Positions 6,186 to 12,901 of a stretch of 13,249 nucleotides of DNA are shown in pieces. This DNA is from CAVQCX01 sp050050175. Lineage in GTDB: Bacteria; Pseudomonadota; Gammaproteobacteria; Chromatiales; Chromatiaceae. The translations under genes and the position numbers were made by a program. Each line of letters opens with the position of its first letter. Within the stretch, counting starts at the first letter, position 1. The stretch covers positions 1 through 13,249 of the forward strand of contig JASFUT010000063.1 in NCBI GenBank assembly GCA_050050175.1. Reading direction: 5' to 3'. The notes below the pieces were generated by a model. It was given only the letters and a program-made list of their open reading frames with translations. It had not been told where the DNA came from and made no database searches.

Positions 6186-6767
6186 ATGTCCCTCTGGCTC
6201 ATAGCAGGCGGGAGGCGTAGGCGCAGCCGGCGCGCATCGGCGCTGTCGTGCCTCGGCCTCGCCTGCATGCTGGCGGCGGTCCTGTTGCCGGCCCCGTTGC
6301 AGGCGCAGGACGCCGAGCGCTTGTCCCTGGTCAAGGCCGGCTTCATCGTCAGGTTTCCTGATTTCGTGGATTGGCCCAAGGGCGCTCTGCACAACCCCTT
6401 CACGTTCTGCCTGGCCGACTCTTCCGAGCTCACCGCGCCCCTCAGATCCGTTGCCAGGCACGTGCGCTTTGCCGGCTCCCGGCCGTTGGTCAGAGAGCTG
6501 GATCGGGGCGAGCTTCCCACCGGCTGCGCCCTGCTCTTCATCCCCGGCAGCCGCTCCGGCGAGCTCGACGAAATTCTCCGGCCCATCCGCGAGCGTGCGA
6601 TCCTCACCGTCGGCGATACGCCGGGCTTCGCCGAGCGCGGCGTGCAGATCAATCTGTTCCAGGAGGGCGACAAGGTGGGCTTCGAGATCAACAGGGCCGC
6701 CGCCGCTCGCGCGGGTCTGGATCTCAGCTTCCGGCTTCTCGAGATGGCGAGGCTCGTGGAGCCATGA
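6186..6767 (+). CDS. yfiR: YfiR-family periplasmic protein (DUF4154)
   Basis: A 193-residue secreted protein. Residues 1-40 are a signal peptide with a long arginine-rich n-region and probable cleavage after LQA (40). The mature part follows the DUF4154 pattern: VKAGFIVRFPDFVDWP (49-64), FTFCLADS (72-79), TGCALLFIP (112-120), ILTVGDTPGFAERG (139-152), VGFEINRAAA (164-173) and a final LLEMARL. Cys75 and Cys114 sit where P. aeruginosa YfiR has its first disulfide pair; the second pair is absent. In that system YfiR binds and represses the periplasmic domain of the CHASE8 cyclase YfiN and is relieved by redox or envelope signals. Here its likely target is the kinase whose ATG overlaps its stop (ATGA). 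AAGGAG lies 13 bases before the ATG, which is slightly long. Confidence 0.88.
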   Translation: MSLWLIAGGRRRRSRRASALSCLGLACMLAAVLLPAPLQAQDAERLSLVKAGFIVRFPDFVDWPKGALHNPFTFCLADSSELTAPLRSVARHVRFAGSRPLVRELDRGELPTGCALLFIPGSRSGELDEILRPIRERAILTVGDTPGFAERGVQINLFQEGDKVGFEINRAAAARAGLDLSFRLLEMARLVEP

Positions 6768-8254
6768 ACAGAAGGCTGAAGGGGGCGTTCGACAGCCTGC
6801 CCATCCGGCGAAAGCTGGTGGTGATCACCGCCGTGACCACGCTGGTCTCGGTGATCGCCGGATTCTCGCTGGTCATCTACGATCGGGTGAAGGATTTCGC
6901 CGAGCAGGAGGTTTCGCGCGTGTCGCTCATCGCCCGGATCGCCGCGGACTTCAGCGTCGCGCCGGTCTCATTCGTGGACCGTGAGGGCGCCCTGGAGCGG
7001 ATGGGATACCTGGAGACCACGCCCGAGGTCATGCGCGCTCAGATCGTGGATGCCAATGGCGAACTGTTCGTGAGCTGGCATCGGCCCGGCCTCGCGGCTA
7101 CGGAGGAGAGTCGCCTGACGCCCAGGCCCTTCTCCCTGGCGGGAGGCACCTACACCGTCTCGGAGAGCATCGTCCGTGCCGGTCGGCCGATCGGGACACT
7201 CCGCCTGCAGGCGAGCACGGCCGAGGTCTGGAGTCAGGTTCGCCGCTACCTTGCGCTGCTCGCGCTGGTGCTCGGTACGGTGCTGATGGTCTCGCTCGCG
7301 CTGGCCGCCTGGCTCCAGCAATCCATCTCGGGGCCGATCATTGCTCTGGCGGCGGTGACCCGCAACATCTCCAAGCGGGAGGACTACAGCAGGCGGGTCC
7401 GGCGTGATGCGGACGACGAGATCGGGGATCTCTACCGCGGGTTCAATAACATGCTGGCGCGCATCCAGGAGCAGCAGGCAGAGCGCGAGCGCATCCATGC
7501 CCGTCTGGCCGCCGCCTACGACGAGCTGGAGCAGCGGGTCGAGGAGCGGACGCGAGAGCTTCGAGAGGTGAACCGCGCCCTCGAGACCGAGGTGTCGGAG
7601 CGGATCCAGGCCGAGCAGCGGATCAGCCGGACCCTGGGCGAGAAGGAGGTGCTGCTGCGCGAGATCCACCATCGCGTGAAGAACAACCTCCAGGTTGTCT
7701 ACAGCCTGCTGTCGCTTCAGTCGCGCGATTGCGAGGATTCGCGGATCATGGATCTGCTGGAGGACAGCCGCCAGCGGGTCAAGACCATGGCCATCGTTCA
7801 CGAGACCCTGTACGACTCGCCGGAGCTGGGCCGGGTCAGTGCCCAGGCGTTCGTGAGCAACATCGCCGACAACATGCTGTCGGTGTTCCACCCCGAGCGG
7901 GCGGGGATCCGCATCGAGGTCGACGTCGATCCCATCGATCTCAACCTCGACCAGGCCGTTCCCGCGGGCCTGATCATCAACGAGCTGGTGACAAACTCGA
8001 TCAAGTACGCCTATCCCGACGAACGGGCAGGCGCCATCCGCATCGAGCTGCACCTTCGCGAGAGCGACCGGCTGGAGCTGTGCGTGTGCGACGACGGCGT
8101 CGGAGTGCCCGATGAGGTGGACATCGACGGCACCCGAACGCTCGGGCTCAGGCTGGTTACGGCGCTTGCGGCTCAGCTGCGAGGGCGGCTCGATCTGGGC
8201 GACGGCCCCGGCGCGCAATTCCGGGTACGTTTTCCCATGGAGGCGCAGCCGTGA
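6764..8254 (+). CDS. Membrane histidine kinase: CHASE8-like sensor, HAMP, HisKA_2, HATPase
   Basis: A 496-residue inner-membrane kinase. TM1 is about 18-39. A periplasmic domain (40-158) resembles CHASE8, with ARIAADFSVAPVSFVDREGA and an LFVSW strand. TM2 is about 162-184, then HAMP (185-238) with DEIGDLYRGFNNM, and a charged coiled coil (238-295). The dimerisation/phosphoacceptor helix is HisKA_2 type, REIHHRVKNNLQ (299-310), with His303 the likely phosphoacceptor. The ATPase shows an N-box (INELVTNSIKYAYPD) and a G-box (CDDGVGVPD), with no receiver domain. Its start overlaps the yfiR stop by 4 bases, indicating translational coupling. CHASE8-HAMP is the input half of the cyclase YfiN, the usual YfiR partner; here it drives a kinase instead. 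The CHASE8 assignment is by resemblance and could be another CHASE-like fold. Confidence 0.9.
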   Translation: MNRRLKGAFDSLPIRRKLVVITAVTTLVSVIAGFSLVIYDRVKDFAEQEVSRVSLIARIAADFSVAPVSFVDREGALERMGYLETTPEVMRAQIVDANGELFVSWHRPGLAATEESRLTPRPFSLAGGTYTVSESIVRAGRPIGTLRLQASTAEVWSQVRRYLALLALVLGTVLMVSLALAAWLQQSISGPIIALAAVTRNISKREDYSRRVRRDADDEIGDLYRGFNNMLARIQEQQAERERIHARLAAAYDELEQRVEERTRELREVNRALETEVSERIQAEQRISRTLGEKEVLLREIHHRVKNNLQVVYSLLSLQSRDCEDSRIMDLLEDSRQRVKTMAIVHETLYDSPELGRVSAQAFVSNIADNMLSVFHPERAGIRIEVDVDPIDLNLDQAVPAGLIINELVTNSIKYAYPDERAGAIRIELHLRESDRLELCVCDDGVGVPDEVDIDGTRTLGLRLVTALAAQLRGRLDLGDGPGAQFRVRFPMEAQP

Positions 8255-9534
8255 GCAGGCGCATCCTGCTCGCCGAGGACGAGGCGATCGTCGCGCTGGA
8301 CGAGCGGGCGATGCTGGAGAGTCTCGGCTATCAGGTGGTGGGTCAGGTCACGACCGGGCGGCTGGCGATCGAGGAGGCCCACCATCGCCGGCCGGATCTC
8401 GTCCTGATGGACATCGAGCTGAAGGGGTCGATGGACGGCATCGAGGCCGCCAGGGTCATCCGGGACGAGCACGGCATTCCGGTCATGTTCGTCACAGCCC
8501 ATTCAGACGAGAGCTGCCTGGCCCGAGCCCGGGAGGTCCATCCCTCGGGCTACATCCTCAAGCCCTTCAGCGAATCCACCCTTCGCACCAACATCGAGAT
8601 CGCGCTGTACAGGCACGACATGCGCACCGAGATCGAGCGTAGCGAGCGCCGTCTGCGGCAGGTCACCGCGAGTCTTGCCGAAGGGCTCCTCGTGCTGAGC
8701 GCCGATGGCCGGCTCACCCACATGAACCGGGAGGCCGAACGGCTCCTCGGGCGGACCGAGTCGGAGCTGCGGTCGCTGGCGCTGCCCGAGCTCATCGCCG
8801 CCGTCTGCCCCCGCCCCGCCGCGGGCGGCAGCCTGGCGCAGGCACTGGTGTCGGGCACCTCGCAGCGCAATCAGGAAGAGCAGTTCGTGCGCTCGGACGG
8901 TGCGGTCTTCCCCGTGAGTGCGAACGTTTCACCATTGGGACGCGACGGCCGGCCGGACGGGATCGTAGTCACCTTCCAGGACATCAGCGAGCGCAAGCGC
9001 CAGGAGGAGGACCTGATTCGGCTGGCCACGCGCGATTCGCTGACTGGACTTCTCAACCGCAGCGAGCTCATGCGGATTCTGCGCGCGGAGCTCGAGCGCG
9101 CCCTGCGCTATCGTCGGCCGCTGTCGATCTTCCTGCTGGATCTCGACGACTTCAAACGCGTCAACGACGGCTACGGCCATGTGGCGGGGGACCAGGTCCT
9201 GCGTCAGTTCGCCGCCCTCCTGGAGCGGTCGATGCGGGGGTGCGACTCCGTCGGACGCTACGGCGGCGAGGAGTTCGTGATCGTCCTGCCGGAGACCCGC
9301 CGGGAGGAGGGCGTCGCCCTGGCGCGGAGGCTTACGGAGCAGATCGCGGCCGCTCCGCTGCTTGAGATAGACGGGCGCGGCGTGGGCGTGACCGCCAGCG
9401 TGGGCGTGGCCTACTGTCCGCAGGACGGTACCGGCGTCGACACGCTGCTGGGCGCGGCGGACCGGGCGATGTACGCGGCCAAGCGCGGGGGGAAGAACCG
9501 GGTCAGTACGGGAGCGCGTCCGCCCCCGGAGTGA
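8251..9534 (+). CDS. Response regulator diguanylate cyclase (REC-PAS-GGDEF)
   Basis: A 427-residue cytoplasmic regulator. The receiver (about 3-120) has the acidic pair Glu9/Asp10, phosphoacceptor Asp54 in LVLMDIEL, Thr82 and Lys104 (LKPF). A PAS domain (about 130-250) ends in DISERKRQEEDL, the usual PAC-to-GGDEF joint. The GGDEF domain (about 255-420) has the D-x-L-TGLLNR entry, metal-binding LLDLDDFK, the active-site motif GGEEF (338-342) and an intact inhibitory RxxD (Arg329-Asp332) at the canonical five-residue spacing. It should make c-di-GMP and be subject to product inhibition. The GTG start overlaps the kinase stop by 4 bases (GTGA), so it is the obvious phosphotransfer partner. Its last 32 bases overlap the 3' end of cca on the opposite strand. 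No EAL domain is present. Confidence 0.92.
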   Translation: MSRRILLAEDEAIVALDERAMLESLGYQVVGQVTTGRLAIEEAHHRRPDLVLMDIELKGSMDGIEAARVIRDEHGIPVMFVTAHSDESCLARAREVHPSGYILKPFSESTLRTNIEIALYRHDMRTEIERSERRLRQVTASLAEGLLVLSADGRLTHMNREAERLLGRTESELRSLALPELIAAVCPRPAAGGSLAQALVSGTSQRNQEEQFVRSDGAVFPVSANVSPLGRDGRPDGIVVTFQDISERKRQEEDLIRLATRDSLTGLLNRSELMRILRAELERALRYRRPLSIFLLDLDDFKRVNDGYGHVAGDQVLRQFAALLERSMRGCDSVGRYGGEEFVIVLPETRREEGVALARRLTEQIAAAPLLEIDGRGVGVTASVGVAYCPQDGTGVDTLLGAADRAMYAAKRGGKNRVSTGARPPPE

Positions 9535-10729
9535 CGGCCTCCCCGGACCGGGTTGTCCGGTGGAGGTCGAGCACCCGCCTGATCGCCGCCAGCCGGGCCT
9601 GTCGCACCGCCTGGGCGATGCGGAGGCCTCCGGTCTGGCTCCGGGCCGCCGCACCGGCATCCACCCCCCTCGCGGCGGCAAGCACCTGAGCCAGCAGCCC
9701 CCGTTGCGGATAGGGTGTGTGCTCGCGGCCGGTCCGCCCCCGGGCATCGGCCTCGGATGCGAGGGCGAGCTCCTCGGCCCGCTGCGGCCGACGCAAAGCG
9801 TCCAGGGCCTCGAGCATGCGCAGGACGGTCGCCGGCCGGAGGCTCTCAAGGCGGTGACAGTTGTCGTGGTGCACGGCCACTGCGCAGGCCAGGTCCCGCC
9901 AGTCGTTCGGCACGCGCAGCCGCGCGCTCAGGGCGCGCACCAGCTCCGCTCCCCGGGGGCCGTGATCCGGGTGTCGGGGCCAGAGCTCCGGCGGGGTGGC
10001 TCCCTTGCCCAGATCGTGCGTCAGCGCCGCGAACCGGACCCGCGGGGAGCGGCTGAGGCGACAGGCCTGCTCGAGCACCATCAGCGAGTGCTCGCCGGTG
10101 TCGATCTCCGGATGGTAACGCTCGGGCTGGGGGACCCCGAACAGGGCGTCCAGCTCGGGGAGCACCTCCGCCAGCGCGTGGAGCGAGCGCAGGGTCGCGA
10201 AGAAGACCCGCGCATGGCGCTCTTGCAGGGCGGCGGCGATCTCGCCCCAGAGGCGTTCGGGGGGCAGGGCAGGGAGGGCCCCCGAGTCCGCGACGCGCCG
10301 CGCGAGCGCGGCGGTCTCGGGGGCGACCGAGAAGCCCAGCTCATGATAACGGGCCGCAAAGCGGGCCAGGCGCAGGACCCGCAGGGGATCGTCGGTGAAG
10401 TGCGGCGTGTGGCGCAGCAGGCCGCGGCGCAGGTCCGCCTGCCCCCCGCAGGGGTCGATCAGGCGACCGCCTTCGTCGACGGCCATGGCGTTCACGGTCA
10501 GGTCCCGGTGACACAGGTCCTCTTCGACGGAGTCGCCCCCGCCGCGGGGCAGAGCGTGCTGTTCGCCGGTATCGGGGTGGAGGAAGACCGGGAAGTCCCG
10601 GCCTACCTCGCGGAAGCCCGCCGCCAGCAGCGCCTCCCGGGTGGTCTCAGTGACCAGCCAGTCCCGCTCGCGGGGCTCGAGCCCGAGCAGCCCGTCGCGC
10701 ACCGCACCGCCCACCAGGTAGCACCTCAT
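9503..10729 (-). CDS. cca: tRNA nucleotidyltransferase (CCA-adding type) with shortened catalytic loop, HD domain
   Basis: A 408-residue class II tRNA nucleotidyltransferase of the E. coli type. Visible are GGAVRD (7-12), FPVFLHPDTGE (46-56), DDPLRVLRLARFAAR (113-127), ERLWGE, and an HD phosphohydrolase domain with LTHDLGKG (His238-Asp239) and PELWPRHPDHGP. The family adds or repairs the 3' CCA of tRNAs. Three core features are unusual against the E. coli sequence as I remember it. Motif A reads Glu21-Arg-Asp23 rather than DxD. The stretch between HAL (58-60) and EEDL (69-72) is about 16 residues shorter, removing the flexible loop with its ARTERK motif. Motif B is HRD (74-76) rather than RRD. 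The frame is intact through the gap. The ATG at 10729 starts the conserved MxCYLVGG; no ribosome binding site is visible and an AT-rich TTAGCATAG lies directly upstream, so a leaderless message is possible. Confidence 0.92.
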   Translation of the reverse strand: MRCYLVGGAVRDGLLGLEPRERDWLVTETTREALLAAGFREVGRDFPVFLHPDTGEQHALPRGGGDSVEEDLCHRDLTVNAMAVDEGGRLIDPCGGQADLRRGLLRHTPHFTDDPLRVLRLARFAARYHELGFSVAPETAALARRVADSGALPALPPERLWGEIAAALQERHARVFFATLRSLHALAEVLPELDALFGVPQPERYHPEIDTGEHSLMVLEQACRLSRSPRVRFAALTHDLGKGATPPELWPRHPDHGPRGAELVRALSARLRVPNDWRDLACAVAVHHDNCHRLESLRPATVLRMLEALDALRRPQRAEELALASEADARGRTGREHTPYPQRGLLAQVLAAARGVDAGAAARSQTGGLRIAQAVRQARLAAIRRVLDLHRTTRSGEAVTPGADALPY

Positions 10730-10752
10730 GGGTACTATGCTAACAGCCCGGA

Positions 10753-10778
10753 CACGCGTCCCTCTGCCGGGGCGCGTG
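10753..10778. promoter_or_regulatory. 10-bp hairpin in the cca/aminopeptidase divergent spacer
   Basis: CACGCG (10753-10758) pairs with CGCGTG (10773-10778) and CCC (10760-10762) with GGG (10769-10771), with one T/G wobble and a 6-base loop. It lies in the 77-base gap between the two starts. The small AT-rich patch TACTATGCTAAC (10733-10744) next to the cca start is the likeliest -10 area. The hairpin could be an operator or part of the aminopeptidase leader. Confidence 0.35.
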
Positions 10779-10806
10779 CTCGCCAGCACTTCAGATCAGA
10801 CCGCCG

Positions 10807-12009
10807 ATGCACGAGCCGACAGCCGCTCCGCTCCGCTCCAGGGACAGACCGGGTCAGCGATTCCCGCTTGGGCGGGCACTGGTCCTTGCCCCCCTGATCG
10901 GCATACTGGCGGGCTGCGCCGAGCTCGGCTACTACACCCAGTCGGTCGGCGGGCACCTCGACCTGCTCGCCAGGAGCCGCTCGATCGAAGAGGTGCTGGC
11001 CGACCCGTCTACGCCGTCCTCCCTCGCCCTCAGGCTCCGCGCCGCCTTGGGCATGCGCCGCTTCGCGGTGGAACAGCTGAGCCTGCCCGACAACGGCAGC
11101 TATCGCCGCTACGCCCGGCTCGACCGGGCTGCGGTGGTCTGGGCCGTGGCGGCGGCGCCCGAGCTTTCCGTGGAGCCGCGCCAGTGGTGCTTTCCGGTGG
11201 CCGGCTGCGTGAGCTATCGCGGCTACTTCCGGCGCGACGCCGCCGAGTCGTTCGCCGCCGGCCTCGCCGCGGACGGATGGGACGTCGCGATCCGGCCGGC
11301 TGCCGCCTATTCCACCCTGGGATGGCTCGCCGACCCCCTGCCAAGCACTGTCATCGACTGGCCGCGCCCCCGCCTGGCCGGTCTGCTGTTCCACGAGCTG
11401 GCCCACCAGAGGCTCTACGTGCCGGGCGACACCGCCTTCAACGAGGCCTTCGCGAGCGTGGTGGAGGCCGAGGGAGTCCGTCGCTGGATCGCTGCGTATG
11501 GGGAGCCCGGGGAGCGGCAGGCCTGGGAGCGGCTCCGGCTGCGCCAGGGCCAGCTCGCCGATCTGATGCTGGGTACGCGCCGGCGCCTGGAGGCGCTGTA
11601 TGCGACGGACCTGCCCCTGTCCGCCAAGCGCCGGCGCAAGGCGGCGTTGCTCGAGGGGATCCGCGACGCCTACGCCCGGCTGAAGGCGAGCTGGGACGGA
11701 TACTCCGGTCTCGATGCAGCCCTGGCGGGCCCCGTGAACAACGCCTCGCTCGCGCTGGCTCAGGCCTACGACGGCTGGGTGCCCGCGCTCCAGCTGCTGC
11801 TGGAGCGCCACGGCGGGCGGCCTTCGCCCTTCTATGAGGCCTGCGAGCGCCTGGCCCGGCTGCCTCAGCCCGAGCGTGAGGCCCGCCTGCGGGCCTTGCA
11901 GGCTAGTGCTCTCGCCGAAGCAGTGCCAGCCGCGCTCTCTGGCCGCGACGCCCCAGGAACGCCGGCACCACCGCATCCATGTCCGTCGCCTCGATGCCCA
12001 GCGCCTTGA
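10807..12009 (+). CDS. Lipoprotein zinc aminopeptidase, predicted (COG4324 type)
   Basis: A 400-residue predicted lipoprotein. The basic N-region and hydrophobic core end in the lipobox LAGC (Cys37), followed by AELGYYTQSVGGHLDLL, the family's hallmark opening. The zinc motif is HELAHQ (His196, Glu197, His200), followed 11 residues later by NEAFAS (Asn212, Glu213), where the Glu is the probable third ligand as in gluzincin peptidases. Peptidase activity is inferred from these motifs and the family name; substrates are unknown. Residues after +1 of the lipoprotein are Ala-Glu, so outer-membrane sorting is plausible. The conserved part seems to end near residue 366. The last 35 residues are Pro/Ala-rich and encoded antisense to the 3' end of the neighbouring SDR gene, suggesting a lost stop codon. 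No clear ribosome binding site precedes the ATG. Confidence 0.8.
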   Translation: MHEPTAAPLRSRDRPGQRFPLGRALVLAPLIGILAGCAELGYYTQSVGGHLDLLARSRSIEEVLADPSTPSSLALRLRAALGMRRFAVEQLSLPDNGSYRRYARLDRAAVVWAVAAAPELSVEPRQWCFPVAGCVSYRGYFRRDAAESFAAGLAADGWDVAIRPAAAYSTLGWLADPLPSTVIDWPRPRLAGLLFHELAHQRLYVPGDTAFNEAFASVVEAEGVRRWIAAYGEPGERQAWERLRLRQGQLADLMLGTRRRLEALYATDLPLSAKRRRKAALLEGIRDAYARLKASWDGYSGLDAALAGPVNNASLALAQAYDGWVPALQLLLERHGGRPSPFYEACERLARLPQPEREARLRALQASALAEAVPAALSGRDAPGTPAPPHPCPSPRCPAP

Positions 12010-12853
12010 GTCCGTTCTCGCGGCACACGCTGTCGACCTGCAGGGACAGATAGTTGTCGTACGTGAAGGGTGCGCCGGGGATGCGCTCGAGGATGCGGGC
12101 CTGGACGCGGGCGGCGAGGTCGGGCAGGCCGATCACCCGCTTGCGCAGCCCCAGGTGTCGGGCCGTGTACTCGACCAGCTCGCGCAAGGTCATGACCCGC
12201 GGCCCGCAGAGCTCGAAGTGCCGGCCGTGGGCTTCGGGGTCCAGCAGGGACCGGGTCAGGGCACCGGCCACGTCGCCCACGTACACCGGCGCGAATCGGC
12301 TGTCCGGGCACGCAAGGGGAAAAGGCCCGGGCGTGATCCGCAGCAGTGTCGCGAACCGGTTGAAGAAGCTGTCGTCCGGACCGAAGATGACCGACGGGCG
12401 GAAGCTGGTGACCGCCATGGCTCCGCCGCCGAGGGTGTGGGCGCGGTTCTCCCCTTCACCCTTGGTCCTCAGATAGAGGCTCGCCCCCTTGGCTTCGTCG
12501 GCATTGAGCGCGCTCATGTGGAGGAAGCGGCGCGCCCCTGCCGCTCGGGCCGCGTCGACGATCCGGTCCACGAGCTCCACGTGCACCTGTCTGAACCTGC
12601 CCCCTCGGCCCTCGTTGAGGATGCCCACCAGGTTCACCACGGCCTGGCAGCCCTGCATCAGCTCGGCCAGCCGCCCCTCGTCCAGCGCGTCTGCCTGGAC
12701 CACCGAGACGAGCGGCAGCGGTGCCAGCCAGGGGTGCCGTTGGGGGTGCCGACTGGGCACGACGGCCCGGATGCCTTCCTTCTGGAGACGCACACACAGG
12801 TGGCGGCCCACGAATCCGGTACCGCCGAGAACACAGACTCTGCTAACCTTCAC
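11903..12853 (-). CDS. NDUFA9-like atypical short-chain dehydrogenase (complex I NDUFA9 subunit family)
   Basis: A 316-residue NAD(P)-binding protein of the extended/atypical SDR class. Near the N-terminus is VCVLGGTGFVGRHL (6-19), the nucleotide-binding motif. Ser114 in HMSAL and Tyr127/Lys131 in YLRTK occupy the SDR catalytic positions. RPSVIFGPDDSFFNRF (152-167) and FAPVYVGDVAGAL (187-199) are characteristic of NDUFA9-like proteins. Mitochondrial NDUFA9 is an accessory complex I subunit; free-standing bacterial homologues have no settled function. The GTG at 12853 is supported by GAGG 8 bases upstream and by the fold beginning there; an upstream extension would run antisense through the TauE gene. 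Its last 107 bases overlap the end of the aminopeptidase gene. Confidence 0.85.
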   Translation of the reverse strand: MKVSRVCVLGGTGFVGRHLCVRLQKEGIRAVVPSRHPQRHPWLAPLPLVSVVQADALDEGRLAELMQGCQAVVNLVGILNEGRGGRFRQVHVELVDRIVDAARAAGARRFLHMSALNADEAKGASLYLRTKGEGENRAHTLGGGAMAVTSFRPSVIFGPDDSFFNRFATLLRITPGPFPLACPDSRFAPVYVGDVAGALTRSLLDPEAHGRHFELCGPRVMTLRELVEYTARHLGLRKRVIGLPDLAARVQARILERIPGAPFTYDNYLSLQVDSVCRENGLKALGIEATDMDAVVPAFLGRRGQRARLALLRREH

Positions 12854-12901
12854 TGGGTCTTCCTCGCCTCCTACTCCCCGGTAGGGCGCGCGCAGTTTAT
12901 C

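Noticed and set aside
4300..6204. A 634-codon open frame on the plus strand, antisense to the TonB receptor
   Set aside because: Its translation has no recognisable domain and is low in structure, with many Gly, Arg and Val. It is the GC-rich shadow of the receptor frame, which shows clear plug and barrel motifs.
9560..10897. A 445-codon open frame on the plus strand, antisense to cca
   Set aside because: No motif or signal peptide was found. The opposite frame encodes an unmistakable nucleotidyltransferase with HD domain, and no ribosome binding site supports the antisense start.
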